DNA from: Verrucomicrobiota bacterium
Lineage (GTDB): Bacteria; Verrucomicrobiota; Verrucomicrobiia; Opitutales; Opitutaceae
NCBI GenBank assembly: GCA_016235555.1
Contig: JACRKC010000060.1
Span: 85,951-149,950, forward strand
Length of the DNA stretch: 64,000 nt
Direction of reading: 5' to 3'
The position numbers were made by a program, and so were the translations under genes. How positions within the stretch are numbered: the stretch's first letter is position 1; each line of letters starts with the position of its first letter. The notes beneath the pieces were generated by a model. The model was not told the DNA's origin. It was given only the letters and a program-made list of their open reading frames with translations, and did not search any database. Positions 1 through 10,220 of the stretch are shown piece by piece.

Positions 1-1
1 C

Positions 2-304
2 GATAATCCCGCCGCCGCGTGGGACCGGCCCGCGTTCACGCAGGTATGGCGCGGCAGCTTTGCCGGCCACAGCGTCCGCACCGAGCGCTACCGCTACACC
101 GAATGGGACGACGGCCAGCAGGGCGTGCAGCTCTACGACTACCAGACCGACCCGAACGAATACCGCAACCTCGCCTCCGACCCCGCCTACGCGAAAGTCG
201 CAGCCGAGCTGAAAGCGCTGATCGCGAAAAACTGGGCCCACGAATTCAAGCCCGCCGCCGGCGACCGGAAGAAGAACGCCAGGAAAAACAAGCAGGGCGA
301 GTAG
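2..304 (+). CDS. Sulfatase, C-terminal fragment (cut by window edge)
   Basis: The frame is open from the first bases of the window to a TAG stop, so only the last 100 residues are visible. The segment YRYTEWDDGQQGVQLYDY followed by TDPNEYRNLASDP is the typical C-terminal end of iduronate-2-sulfatase-like enzymes, where the catalytic alpha/beta domain is closed by a small C-terminal subdomain and a line stating the D-P-x-E-x-x-N-L motif. The active-site formylglycine motif lies outside the window, so activity cannot be judged. The tail is lysine-rich. Such sulfatases remove sulfate from polysaccharides in the periplasm. The Gfo/Idh gene that follows after a repeat element may or may not belong with it. 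Confidence 0.8.
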   Translation, partial: DNPAAAWDRPAFTQVWRGSFAGHSVRTERYRYTEWDDGQQGVQLYDYQTDPNEYRNLASDPAYAKVAAELKALIAKNWAHEFKPAAGDRKKNARKNKQGE

Positions 305-330
305 CGCCGTCGCGGACGCCGCCCGGCATC

Positions 331-441
331 ATACCAACGTCACCTTGCGTTTGGACTGTCGGCCCGGCCGGTGGCCGGGCAGCCCGCCCAGCGGGCGGGC
401 CTACAACGGAAGGTCTGAAAGCTACGGGATGTCGGTGTTAA
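331..441. repeat. Palindromic element, family R1 (GGCCCGGCCGG core)
   Basis: The outer ends read ATACCAACGTCACC on the left and a degraded complement on the right. The inner core contains two GC-rich hairpins built from GGCCCGGCCGGTGGCCGGGC and CCCGCCCAGCGGGCGGGC. Related copies are at 18432-18512, 28006-28119 and 37133-37246. It lies between the sulfatase stop and the next gene. It could be a REP-type or MITE-type element, and as RNA it could also act as a terminator. Confidence 0.8.
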
Positions 442-570
442 GTTTCCCGCGCGCCGGTGGAGCGCGCCGCTTCTGATTGCGCCCGCGGCGGGCCGCGCGT
501 TGACCGCCCGCATCCGCGCGCCATCCTGTCGGTTGCGCGCCTGTCTGACCCGAGCAACCCCGCTCCTGTC

Positions 571-1953
571 ATGCACACCACTCAGACGCCCCGCCCGCTC
601 ACGCGCCGCGACTTTATCCGTTCGTCGTCGGCTCTCACCGCCGCCGCCCTTGCCGGCCCGTTCATCACGCCCAGCTCGGTCTTCGGCCAGAACGCGCCCA
701 GCAAACGCATCACGCTCGGCGTGATCGGCTGCGGCAACCAGAGCACCGTCGATCTGCCGGAGTGGTTGAAAAACGACGACTGCCAGATCGTCGCCGTCGC
801 CGACGTCAACAAGGCGAGCTTCGGCTATCGAAATGACAAGCAGTTCCTCGGCCGCGAGCCGCAGCGCGACTTCATCGAGGCGGCCTACGCCAAGAAAACC
901 ACCAGCGGCACCTTCAAGGGTGTCACCGCCTACGCGGATTTTCGCGACGTGCTCGCGCGCCGTGACATCGACGCCGTCGCCATCATCACGCCGGACCACT
1001 GGCACGCGGTCATGACCGTGCTCGCCGCGCGCGCCGGCAAGGACATCTATTGCCAGAAGCCGCTCACGCTCACCGTCCGCGAGGGTCGCGACATGATCGC
1101 CGCCGTGCGCAAACACGGGCGCATTCTCCAAACCGGCAGCCAGTGGCGTTCGACCGCGTTCGTGCGGCAGGCCTCCGAACTCGTCCGCAGCGGACGCGTC
1201 GGGAAACTCGAGCGCGTCGAGACCTACCTTGCGGAAAACAATTTCGCCGGCCCCGGCCCCGGCTGGAAGGAAATGCCCGTGCCCGCCGGCTTCGACTACG
1301 ATGCGTGGCTCGGGCCCGCCCCGAAGGCCCCCTTCCACAAGGACCGCTGCTTCTACAAATTCCGCTTCATCCTCGATTACTCGGGCGGCCAGACCACGAA
1401 CTTCGGCTGCCACTCCAACGGCGTCGCGCACTGGGCGATGGGCATGGACGCCTCGGGCCCGGTCGAGATCGAGGACCTCGGCGCGGAGTTTCCCGCGAAA
1501 GGCGATCTTTTCACCACGCCCACGAAGATCGCCTTCCGCGCGCGCTACGCCAACGGCGTCGCGCTCGAATGCCGCACCGACAAGCGCAACTTCGGCGCGA
1601 CGTTCTTCGGCACCGGCGGCTGGATTCGCGTCGGCAGCAAAGGCCTCGAAGCCAGCGCGCCCGATCTGCTCAAGCAGCCGCTCGGCCCGAAGGATCTGCG
1701 CCTGCCCGTGAGCGAGAACCACTATCGCAACTTCCTCGACTGCGTGAAATCGCGCGCCGAGCCGGTCGAGCCCGTCGAAGCCGGCCACCGCACCGCGAGC
1801 CTGTGCCACCTCGGTAACATCGCGATGCGCCTCCACAAAAAAATCCGCTGGGATCCGAAAAAGGAAGAGATTCTCGGCGACACCGACGCCGCGAAAATGC
1901 TCTCGCGCCCGATGCGCGCCCCGTGGAACTACAACCTGCCGCTGAAAGCGTGA
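571..1953 (+). CDS. Gfo/Idh/MocA family oxidoreductase with Tat signal
   Basis: This is a 460-residue NAD(P)-dependent sugar-type dehydrogenase, probably exported folded to the periplasm. The start at 571 was chosen because the product then begins with a Tat signal: residues about 10-15 read TRRDFIRS, followed by a hydrophobic stretch ending SVFGQ. The open frame extends upstream to 457 but that part has no signal features. The Rossmann motif GVIGCGNQS follows near residue 50. The usual catalytic EKP is QKP here (IYCQKPLT), a variant often seen in the Tat-exported members. The C-terminal half is the alpha/beta GFO_IDH_MocA substrate domain. The substrate is unknown. The adjacent sulfatase suggests a carbohydrate context, but this is inference. 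Confidence 0.85.
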   Translation: MHTTQTPRPLTRRDFIRSSSALTAAALAGPFITPSSVFGQNAPSKRITLGVIGCGNQSTVDLPEWLKNDDCQIVAVADVNKASFGYRNDKQFLGREPQRDFIEAAYAKKTTSGTFKGVTAYADFRDVLARRDIDAVAIITPDHWHAVMTVLAARAGKDIYCQKPLTLTVREGRDMIAAVRKHGRILQTGSQWRSTAFVRQASELVRSGRVGKLERVETYLAENNFAGPGPGWKEMPVPAGFDYDAWLGPAPKAPFHKDRCFYKFRFILDYSGGQTTNFGCHSNGVAHWAMGMDASGPVEIEDLGAEFPAKGDLFTTPTKIAFRARYANGVALECRTDKRNFGATFFGTGGWIRVGSKGLEASAPDLLKQPLGPKDLRLPVSENHYRNFLDCVKSRAEPVEPVEAGHRTASLCHLGNIAMRLHKKIRWDPKKEEILGDTDAAKMLSRPMRAPWNYNLPLKA

Positions 1954-2471
1954 GCCACCGCGGATCGGGAGCAGGAACACGCACCCGCCCGATCGGCCCA
2001 ACCGAACGATTGGAACAGGAAGTCCGGGAAGGGCAGAAGATTGGCACTTGCCGGAATCCTTTTGCAGGAAATCCCGGTTTGAGAGGCTTCCTTCGCTTCC
2101 TCAGCACCGCGCCGGGCCACGACCGAACCAAAGCCGTCTTACAGGAGGCAGCAGAGGGCGCAGAGAAAAGCAGGAGCAACGCGGTCCGTCTTCTCTGCTC
2201 CCTCTGCGTCCTCCTGTAAAAACTCCGTTCGGCGAACCCGCCCTACACTCCGGCTTGGGCTGCGATCGAAAGCAGAACGCGCACCGGCCCGATCACCCCT
2301 GGAACAGAAAGGCCGGAAAGAACGGGAAGGGTGGAAGGTCGGGGCTTCCCGACCTTTCCGTCCTTCCTGTTCAAGAATTCTGCTTGATGAGGTCGATTCC
2401 GCGCGTGGCCAATGGCGAGCGACGCGGGTTTAGCCGCGCGCGGAGCGCGTTGGGGGCAACGCGCTCCACCT
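1954..2471. other. Intergenic region with several hairpins, no gene seen
   Basis: Between the oxidoreductase stop and the end of the convergent giant gene I see no convincing gene. It holds three palindromes: a long imperfect one at 2141-2218 (arms TACAGGAGG and CCTCCTGTA), a short one near 2326-2372 (AAGGTCGGG and CCCGACCTT), and a fragment of family R6 at 2412-2473 (GGAGCGCGTTG and CAACGCGCTCC) that touches the stop codon of the giant gene. Any of these could terminate transcription between the convergent genes, although none is followed by a clear T-run. Confidence 0.6.
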
Positions 2472-5400
2472 TCACGGTCCCGGCGCGAAGCCGTCCTCTG
2501 TGCCGGACTGCACGTGATACTGGCCCGTGCGCACCGTGCCCTGGCGGTAGTTGTAGAGTTCGATCACGCGGAGCAGCTCCGCGAGGTTGAGCTTGCCGTC
2601 CGGCGGCGTGCCGACGGCCGAACCCACCGTGTCCGCGGAGTGGTAGACCGTGATCGTCGCGCCGCCGGGGCCGGGCGTGTAGCCATCCTCCGTGCCGGAC
2701 TGCACCGTGTATTGCCCGGTGCGCACGGTGCCGGCGCGGTAATTGTAGAGTTCGATCACGCGCAACAGCTCCGCGAGGCTGAGCCGGTTGTCAGGCGCGG
2801 TGCCCGGCGCGGTGCCCATCGTGTCGGCCGAGTGGAAACGCGGGGCGGCCACGACGCTCAGCGGACTGGGCGTGACCGCGGTCGACTGCGGCGAGCCGCT
2901 GAGGCGCAGCGAGGCCGTGGCGGCGAGGAGCTGCGGGCCGGTCGTGCCCGCGGGCACGTTGAGCGTGTAGGCGAACGTCGCCGGGCTCACCGGCACGCCG
3001 GACCACGCCCAGTTGAGCGTGCCGCTGTCGCCGGCCACCGGCTTGATGTCGCCCGCCGTGCCCGCATCCGAGGCAAAGCTCCAGCCCACGGGCAGCGTCA
3101 CCGTCCACCCGAGCGCCGAGACGCCCGCGGGGAACGTGAACGTGTTGGTGATCGTGACCGTGCCCCCGGCGGCGTAGCCGCCGCCGACCACTGCGTGCGC
3201 GCCGGTCGAACCCGTGGCCCCGCTGACCACCGTGAGCGTCGCGGGCAGGCTCGTCGCGGCGCCGAGCGCGTTGCTGACCACGACGGAATAACTGCCGCCG
3301 TCGGTCGCCGCTGCCGTCGCAAGCGCATACACCGCCCCGGTCGCGCCGGAGACCGGCACGCCGTCCTTGCGCCACTGGAAGTTCAACGGCCCGGTGCCGC
3401 TCGCGAGGGCGCGTAGCGCGACCGGGCTGCCGATCGCCGCGGTGGTCGCCACCGGCGGCGAAACGATCGCCGGCGCGAAGCTCGCCGGCCGGGCGGCGTC
3501 GAGATCGTGCAACTCGAGCAGGACCGTGCCGCCGATGTTGTCGCCGGCGCTCACCTGCACGGTGCTCGCCCCGGCGTGGAGGTTGCCGGTGAGCACGAGG
3601 GCGGCGTCGCGGCTGCCGGCGGGCAACGCAAACGTGGCGACGCGGGCCGTGGCCGTGGTCGTCGCGGCCGCTTCGGTGGCGTTGGCGTCCCAGTCGTCGT
3701 TGTTGCCGATGAGGGTGCCGTCGCGCACGACGAGCATCGCGGGATTGGTGAGCGCGCCGGCGAGGCCGAGCGCCGGACCGACCGAACGCACGAGGTAGCT
3801 ACGCTGGCCGCGGCCGTTGGCGCCGAGGCCGCCGATCACCACGCCGCCGCCGGCGCCCATCCGGCCGCGGATGGCGACGTAGGGCAGCGTGCTCATGGGT
3901 GCGGTGGCGAGGTCGGCGTCGTGGAGTTCGAGATAACCGAGGCCGGCCGCACCGGTCGCGGGCAGCGCCCGCACGGTGTAGGTGCCGGGAGCGAGCGTGC
4001 GCACGATCGCGGCGTCCTTGCTGCCGGGGCTGAGTGCAAAGGCGCCGACGGCGGCTGTCGTGGCCGGGATTGAGTCCGGGTCGACCCCGACCGACCAATC
4101 GTCGTTCACCGCGATCAGGTTGCCCGTGGAGTCGAACAGTTCGAGCTTCGGGTCGCCGAGGCCGGTGAGTCCGAACGGCGCGAGGCCGGGGCCGACGGCA
4201 CGGAGCAGGACCTTCTTCGCGACGCTGCCCTCGATCGTGAAGAGGCCGAGCGCGCCATCGCCGTCGATCAGGAGCCGGGCCGAGTAGGAAACGACGCGGG
4301 GGACGACGTTGACGCGCGCGGCGGAGCTCGTGGCGGAGCCGAGGGCGTTGGTGACGACGACGGTGTAGTCGCCGCGGTCGTAGGTCTGGGCGTTGCCGAT
4401 GGTGAGGGTGGCATTGGTCGCGCCGGTGAGCGCGACGCCGTCGCGGCGCCATTGGTAGGTGAAGGGCACGGTGCCGACGGCTGCGACGGAAACCGTGAGG
4501 CTGCCGCCGACGGCCAACGTGCCGCCGCTGGGTTGCACCGTGATTTGCGGTGCGGTGTCGGTAACAACGAGCGTCGCCGACGAGCTCGTGACGCTCGCGT
4601 AGCTGTTCGCCACGACCACATCATAGGAGCCGGCGTCAGCCAGTTGCGCAGGAGAAAACGTCAGCGAAGAATTCGTCGCTCCGGCGATCCCGGACCCGTT
4701 CTTACGCCACTGATAGGTCGGCGAAGAGGGCGAACCCGTGGCGGAGACGGCGAGCACCACAGTCGTGCCGACATACGTGGCCAAGCCCACCGGCTGAGCC
4801 GTGATCGTGACGCCCGCGGGATTGACGACGAGCACGGCGGGACTGCTGGCCACCGAACCAGCAGCATTGGTGACCAAGACATCGTAGGTGCCGGCGTGCG
4901 AAGGCACCGCAGGGCCGAGGGCCAGCGTGCTGTAAAGCGCGTCGGCGATCGGCACGCCGTCTTTTCTCCACTGATAACCGAGTGGCGCCGAACCCGTCGC
5001 AGTGACACGAAAACTCGCCAGATTGGTCTCATTTAACGTGGCCCCAACGGGCTGCACCGTGATCGTCGGTGCCACCGCGGGCGTGGTCGTAAGGACAGCC
5101 GTCGCTGAGGTCACGGTGCCGGCTGCATTCGTGACGACCACATCGAAGTTGCCGGCATCAGCGGTTTGCACGTTGCCGATGGAGAACGTCGACGAGGTGG
5201 CGCCGGGGATCACGGTCCCGTTCTTCCGCCACTGATAGGTGAACGGCGCGGTGCCGAAAATGCCGACGGAAAAACTCACCGTTCCTCCGACAAACTGCGT
5301 CGTGCTCACTGGTTGGCTCGTAATGGATGGTGGCACTGCAGCAGTCACCGTCAGCACGGCCGACGACGACGTCACGCTGCCGGCGGAATTGGTGATCACG

Positions 5401-8400
5401 ACATCGTAGGTGCCCGCATCGGTGGACTTCACGCTGGAAAACAAGAGCGTGGCATTCGTCGCCCCGGCAATCGCCACACCACTCTTGCGCCACTGGATCG
5501 TAAACGGTGGTGGGCCGTAGGAGAGCACCGAGAAGCTCACATTCCCCCCCGCCACCTGTGTGGCGTTCATCGGCTGGCCGGCAATGGTCGGTGGCGTCGG
5601 CTGATTGACGACCAGCACCGCCGCCTGCGACGTCACGCTCCCGCCGGCATTGGTCACGACCACATCGTAGGTGCCGGCCTGGGTCAGCGCCGTGCTGCCG
5701 ATCGTGTAGGCCGAGCTGATGGCGCCAGCTATCGCCGCACCGTTGAACCGCCACTGGTAGGTGACGGACGTGCTGCTCGAGACGATGACAACGAAGTTCG
5801 ACAAGCCGCCGATGATCACGGTGCCGCCCTGCGGTTGGCTCGTAATCACGGGCGGCGATCCCGGCTGCACGGTGACAGCCGCGGCATTTGATGTGACGGA
5901 ACCGGCCGCATTGGTGACGACCACATCGTAGCTCCCGGCGTTGGTCAGTTGGACGCCGAACATCGAAAACGACGCACTCGTCGCAAAGGCCACGGCCACG
6001 CCATCCTTGCGCCATTGGTAAGTGAACGGCGCCGTGCCCGTAGCGGCCACCGACAGAGTGACCGATTGCCCGACCAGCGCAGTTTGCGCCACCGGCTGCA
6101 CGGAGATTGTCGGCGGCGTCCCGGGCGACACCGTCAACGTGGCCGCGCTTGAAGTAACCGCCCCGACGGAGTTGGTCACGACGACATCGTAGCTGCCTGC
6201 GCTCAAAAGCTGGATGTTCGACAACGTGAGGGAGGCGTTGGTCTCACCGGTAATGGCGGCGCCATCCTTGCGCCACTGGTAAGAAAGCGGAGTTGCGCCC
6301 GAAGCAACCACCGCCATCGACACGGTTTGTCCGACTTGAGCAGCCTGAGCGACTGGATGAGTCGTGATGAACGGTGCACTTTCATTTGACGCATCCCGCA
6401 GGGCGAGCACGTGATTGGATCCACCGGAAATGGAGAAGACATTGGTCACGGCCGCAGCGCCGGACGTAAGCGACGACGAGTTGCTGCCCCACGCCACCAC
6501 GCTCCCGTCGGCTTTGACCGCATAGCTCGTGTAGCCACTGGCACCGATGGTGACGACGTTGGCCAGGCCGGCAGGCACGGTGGCCTGACCCAAGCCGTTG
6601 TCGCCCCACGCGACGACCGTGCCGTCCGCCTTCAACGCGAGCGCAAAGTTGTAGCCGCACGCAATGGCCGTCACGCCGGCCAAACCTGCCGGCACGACCG
6701 CGCCACTGCCGCTTCCCCAGCCGACCACGGCGCCGTCCGACTTGAGCGCGAGGCGGTGGCTGTCACCTGCGGCAATGGCGGTGACGCTGTTCAGGCCGGC
6801 GGGGACGTCGGTGGCTACACTGCTGGAGGTCCAGGCCGTGATGGTGCCGTCAGTCTTCAACGCCATGGCGTAGCCCCCGCCCGACGCGACCGCGACGACG
6901 TTGGCAAGGCCGGATGGCGTGTAGTTGATGCTGCCCCACGTGGTGACCGTGCCATCCGCCCGCAGCGCCATGCTGTGGGTGCTGCCGGCGGCCGCCGCCA
7001 CGACGCCGGTAAGTCCGCCCGGCGGGTTGGTCTGACCGGATGAACTTTGGCCCCAGGCGACGAGCGTGCCGTCGCTCTTGATCGCGATACTGTGGTTATA
7101 GCCAGCCGCCACGGCCATCACGTTGGTCAATCCGGCCGGCACACTCGACTGGCCGTAGGAGTTGTCGCCCCAGGCGAGCACCTGCGTGGGAGCCGAGACG
7201 CCAACGAAGACCGCCGCGCTCGTGACCGGGCCCACGCTGTTGGTCGCGACCACTTGGTAGGCACCCGTGTCGCGCCACGTGGCACCGGAAATCGCATAGC
7301 TGGCGTTCGTCGCGCCCGGCAGCGGACGACCGTTGCGGCGCCATTGATAGGTGACTGTTCCCGGGATCGCCGCGGTGGCGGTAAGGGTGAGGTTTTGCCC
7401 GGCGGAGAGCACCTGCTGGCCCGTGAGATTCAGGGTCACGGCAGTCGCAGTGTTAATGGTCACCGTCGCAACCTGGCTGGTGATTGACCCGAGTTGATTG
7501 GACACGACCACGTCGTAGCCACCGGCGCTGGCCGACGAGAGGTTGGCGAGCGCGAGCGTCGCCGTCGTCGCGCCCGCGAGGGCGACACCGTTTTTGCGCC
7601 ACTGATAGGCGGGCAGCGAAGTGCCGCCACTGGCAGTCACTGCCAGGGTTAGGCTCTGCCCGGCGAACGCCGTGACACTCGCCGGCTGGGTCGTGATCGT
7701 CGGCGCGAGATCCCCGGACGAATCGCGCAGGGCTAGAGAACGGACACCCCCGGCGGCCACTCCAACAACCGCGTTCAATCCGGCCGGCACGGTGGTCTCG
7801 CCCGAACCATTGGTGCCCCACGCGATCACGCTGCCGTCGGATCGGAGCGCGAGCGCGTGGCTGCCACCTGCAGCGATCGCAACAACACCCGACAATCCGG
7901 GCGGGAGAACCGCTGGCCCCGTGCCGTTCGCGCCCCAACTCACCACCGTGCCATCGGACTTCAGCGCGAGGCCGAAATTATATCCGGCACTGATCGCGAC
8001 GACGTTGCTCAACCCGGCAGGGACACTGCACTGGCCGGAGTCGTTCTTGCCCCAGCCGACGACCGTGCCGTCCTGTTTGAGCGCAAGGCTGAAACTGGCA
8101 CCAGCGGAGATAGCTGCGACTCCGGCGAGCCCACTTGGCACCGCGGTGCCGCCAAAGGTCGGATCGCCCCACGAAACGACCGTGCCATCTGATTTTAGCG
8201 CGAGGCAGTGCGTGTAACGGGTCGCAACCGAAACGACGGTTGCAAGACCGGTGGGAATATTCGTCTGACCATAGAAATTGTCGCCCCACGCCACGACGCG
8301 GCCATCAGCCCGAAGCGCAAGGAACGCCCCTCCCGCGTCCATCGCCACGACGTTGGTGAGATCCGCTGGAACCGCGTAACTACTACCCGGCACGACCACC

Positions 8401-10220
8401 GTCCCATCGGCCTTCAACGCGATAACGAAACCAATCGATACGGCGTTCGACAATCCAGCCGGAAACAAACGATTCACTGAGTTGTTTCCCCAGTCGACCA
8501 CTTGCGTCGTCGCCGGCGCCACGCGCACGAAAATCGGCGCACTCGTGACCGCACCGCTCCCGTCGTTGTAAACCGCCTGATAGTAACCCGACGCGGTCGC
8601 GCTGGCGTTGGTGAGCGCGAGGCTGCGGCCCGTCGCGCTCGCGATGGCCAAGCCACTGCGTTTCCACTGCACCGTCGCCGAGGAACTGATCGCCGGATCC
8701 AGCGTCAGCGTCAGCGACTGACCGGTGCCGATGACGTAGCGGCCGTTGTTCGTGGCGCTCACCACTGGAGAAGGGTTCACCGTGAGTGTGGCGGCGTTGC
8801 TCGTGGCGGAGCCGAGGTAATTCGTGACCACGACATCGTAGTTGCCAGCGGTGGCTGCGGCGGTTTCGCCGACGGTGAAGGAGGCGGCCGTCGCACCGGA
8901 AATAGTCACGCCATCTTTGCGCCACTGGTAGGTGGCCGGCACGGGCCCGACATTTGCCACGACCGAAAAGGTGATGGACTGGCCGAGATTGCCGGACTGT
9001 GCGATCGGATGAGCGGTGATAATCGGGGCCACATCAGCCGTGGCGTCGCGCAGCGCGAGGGCATGGTCCCGTCCAGCCGCGAGACCGACCATCATCGAAA
9101 GGCCATTCGGCACCGTCGCCTGCCCGTCGGTATTGAGTCCCCACGCGACCGCTCCACCGTCAGATTTCAAAGCCAGGCTGTTGTAGGTGGACCCCGCAAT
9201 GGCCACCACATTCGCCAATCCTGCGGGCACGGTCCCCTGGCGGTAGAAGTTATCGCCCCAGGCCACCACCGTCCCGTCCGATTTCAGCGCGAGGCTGTGT
9301 CCGCCCCCTGCGAGGGCCACCACGTCGGTCAAACCCGCCGGCACCGACACTTGTCCGTTGTCATTGCGTCCCCACGCGACCACCGTGCCGTCGGACTTGA
9401 GCGCGAGGCTATGATAGGTTCCCCCCGCGATCCCGACCACGTTCGTCAGACCGGTGGGCACGGTCGTTTGGCCATCGCCGTTGCGGCCCCATGCGACGAC
9501 CGTGCCGTCGGATTTCAACGCCAGGCAATGATAGAACCCCCCGGCGATCGCCACCACACTCGCCAAGCCCGTTGGCACCGCCGTCTGGCCATAAAAATTG
9601 CTGCCCCACGCGACCACCGTGCCGTCCGACTTCAACGCAAAGCTGAATTCCCCGCCAGCAGCGACCGCGACCACATTTGTGAGACCGGCCGGCGCCGTCC
9701 TCTGACCGTTTTCGTTGGCCCCCCAACCGGCCACCGTCCCGTCTGCGGTCAACGCGATACTGAAACGATATCCAGCCGACACGGACACAACATTCGCCAG
9801 TCCCGTCGGCGCCGTTGCCTGGCCGTCGGCGTTGTTACCCCATGCGGCAATGTTAGCCGGATTGACCGCCACGTTCACAAACACCACCGCGCTCGTCGTC
9901 GAGCCGCTCGTGTTGGTGGCGACGGCTTGATACCAGCCGTTGTCGCGGTAGGGCTTCGCGGCGGTGATCGTGTGGCTCGCGTTGGTCGCGCCGGCGATCG
10001 GGAGGCCGTTGCGTTTCCATTGAAAACTCGTCGCGCCCGTGGCGGCGACGGTGAGCGTGAGGTTCTGGTTGATGGTCACGACCTGCCGGGCGGACGGCAC
10101 GGTCGTAAACACCGGCGCCTGCGCCTGCGCGAGGGTGGGCAGAAAACCGAGAACCAGGAAGCACCACAGCGAGCGCACATGGACTAACGCACGCGAAACC
10201 GGCCGGAAGAGCGGAGGCAT
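2472..10220 (-). CDS. Giant secreted Ig-like / RCC1-propeller protein
   Basis: This is a 2582-residue secreted protein. The start at 10220 gives a good signal peptide (hydrophobic SLWCFLVLGFLPTLAQAQA); the frame runs 92 codons further upstream without signal features. In order it has: one Ig-like domain; a block of seven RCC1-like repeats of about 39 residues (DNA about 9035-9860); two Ig-like domains; a second seven-repeat block (about 7715-8510); two more Ig-like domains; a third seven-repeat block (about 6385-7190); eight tandem Ig-like domains with the recurrent QWRKDG core; a doubled beta domain with RAVGPGL and NNDDW motifs; another Ig domain; a smaller beta domain; and two C-terminal EF-hand-like repeats. 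The repeat consensus is VVAWGxNxxGQxxVPxGL, then ALKSDGT. Each seven-repeat block would close one propeller. I see no catalytic domain. Adhesion or a cell-surface role is inferred. Confidence 0.85.
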   Translation of the reverse strand: MPPLFRPVSRALVHVRSLWCFLVLGFLPTLAQAQAPVFTTVPSARQVVTINQNLTLTVAATGATSFQWKRNGLPIAGATNASHTITAAKPYRDNGWYQAVATNTSGSTTSAVVFVNVAVNPANIAAWGNNADGQATAPTGLANVVSVSAGYRFSIALTADGTVAGWGANENGQRTAPAGLTNVVAVAAGGEFSFALKSDGTVVAWGSNFYGQTAVPTGLASVVAIAGGFYHCLALKSDGTVVAWGRNGDGQTTVPTGLTNVVGIAGGTYHSLALKSDGTVVAWGRNDNGQVSVPAGLTDVVALAGGGHSLALKSDGTVVAWGDNFYRQGTVPAGLANVVAIAGSTYNSLALKSDGGAVAWGLNTDGQATVPNGLSMMVGLAAGRDHALALRDATADVAPIITAHPIAQSGNLGQSITFSVVANVGPVPATYQWRKDGVTISGATAASFTVGETAAATAGNYDVVVTNYLGSATSNAATLTVNPSPVVSATNNGRYVIGTGQSLTLTLDPAISSSATVQWKRSGLAIASATGRSLALTNASATASGYYQAVYNDGSGAVTSAPIFVRVAPATTQVVDWGNNSVNRLFPAGLSNAVSIGFVIALKADGTVVVPGSSYAVPADLTNVVAMDAGGAFLALRADGRVVAWGDNFYGQTNIPTGLATVVSVATRYTHCLALKSDGTVVSWGDPTFGGTAVPSGLAGVAAISAGASFSLALKQDGTVVGWGKNDSGQCSVPAGLSNVVAISAGYNFGLALKSDGTVVSWGANGTGPAVLPPGLSGVVAIAAGGSHALALRSDGSVIAWGTNGSGETTVPAGLNAVVGVAAGGVRSLALRDSSGDLAPTITTQPASVTAFAGQSLTLAVTASGGTSLPAYQWRKNGVALAGATTATLALANLSSASAGGYDVVVSNQLGSITSQVATVTINTATAVTLNLTGQQVLSAGQNLTLTATAAIPGTVTYQWRRNGRPLPGATNASYAISGATWRDTGAYQVVATNSVGPVTSAAVFVGVSAPTQVLAWGDNSYGQSSVPAGLTNVMAVAAGYNHSIAIKSDGTLVAWGQSSSGQTNPPGGLTGVVAAAAGSTHSMALRADGTVTTWGSINYTPSGLANVVAVASGGGYAMALKTDGTITAWTSSSVATDVPAGLNSVTAIAAGDSHRLALKSDGAVVGWGSGSGAVVPAGLAGVTAIACGYNFALALKADGTVVAWGDNGLGQATVPAGLANVVTIGASGYTSYAVKADGSVVAWGSNSSSLTSGAAAVTNVFSISGGSNHVLALRDASNESAPFITTHPVAQAAQVGQTVSMAVVASGATPLSYQWRKDGAAITGETNASLTLSNIQLLSAGSYDVVVTNSVGAVTSSAATLTVSPGTPPTISVQPVAQTALVGQSVTLSVAATGTAPFTYQWRKDGVAVAFATSASFSMFGVQLTNAGSYDVVVTNAAGSVTSNAAAVTVQPGSPPVITSQPQGGTVIIGGLSNFVVIVSSSTSVTYQWRFNGAAIAGAISSAYTIGSTALTQAGTYDVVVTNAGGSVTSQAAVLVVNQPTPPTIAGQPMNATQVAGGNVSFSVLSYGPPPFTIQWRKSGVAIAGATNATLLFSSVKSTDAGTYDVVITNSAGSVTSSSAVLTVTAAVPPSITSQPVSTTQFVGGTVSFSVGIFGTAPFTYQWRKNGTVIPGATSSTFSIGNVQTADAGNFDVVVTNAAGTVTSATAVLTTTPAVAPTITVQPVGATLNETNLASFRVTATGSAPLGYQWRKDGVPIADALYSTLALGPAVPSHAGTYDVLVTNAAGSVASSPAVLVVNPAGVTITAQPVGLATYVGTTVVLAVSATGSPSSPTYQWRKNGSGIAGATNSSLTFSPAQLADAGSYDVVVANSYASVTSSSATLVVTDTAPQITVQPSGGTLAVGGSLTVSVAAVGTVPFTYQWRRDGVALTGATNATLTIGNAQTYDRGDYTVVVTNALGSATSSAARVNVVPRVVSYSARLLIDGDGALGLFTIEGSVAKKVLLRAVGPGLAPFGLTGLGDPKLELFDSTGNLIAVNDDWSVGVDPDSIPATTAAVGAFALSPGSKDAAIVRTLAPGTYTVRALPATGAAGLGYLELHDADLATAPMSTLPYVAIRGRMGAGGGVVIGGLGANGRGQRSYLVRSVGPALGLAGALTNPAMLVVRDGTLIGNNDDWDANATEAAATTTATARVATFALPAGSRDAALVLTGNLHAGASTVQVSAGDNIGGTVLLELHDLDAARPASFAPAIVSPPVATTAAIGSPVALRALASGTGPLNFQWRKDGVPVSGATGAVYALATAAATDGGSYSVVVSNALGAATSLPATLTVVSGATGSTGAHAVVGGGYAAGGTVTITNTFTFPAGVSALGWTVTLPVGWSFASDAGTAGDIKPVAGDSGTLNWAWSGVPVSPATFAYTLNVPAGTTGPQLLAATASLRLSGSPQSTAVTPSPLSVVAAPRFHSADTMGTAPGTAPDNRLSLAELLRVIELYNYRAGTVRTGQYTVQSGTEDGYTPGPGGATITVYHSADTVGSAVGTPPDGKLNLAELLRVIELYNYRQGTVRTGQYHVQSGTEDGFAPGP

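Noticed and set aside
340..2001. Long open frame on the minus strand opposite the first Gfo/Idh gene
   Set aside because: Its protein is His/Arg/Val-Glu-Ala-rich without motifs and is the antisense reading of a clear gene; such frames are common at this GC content.
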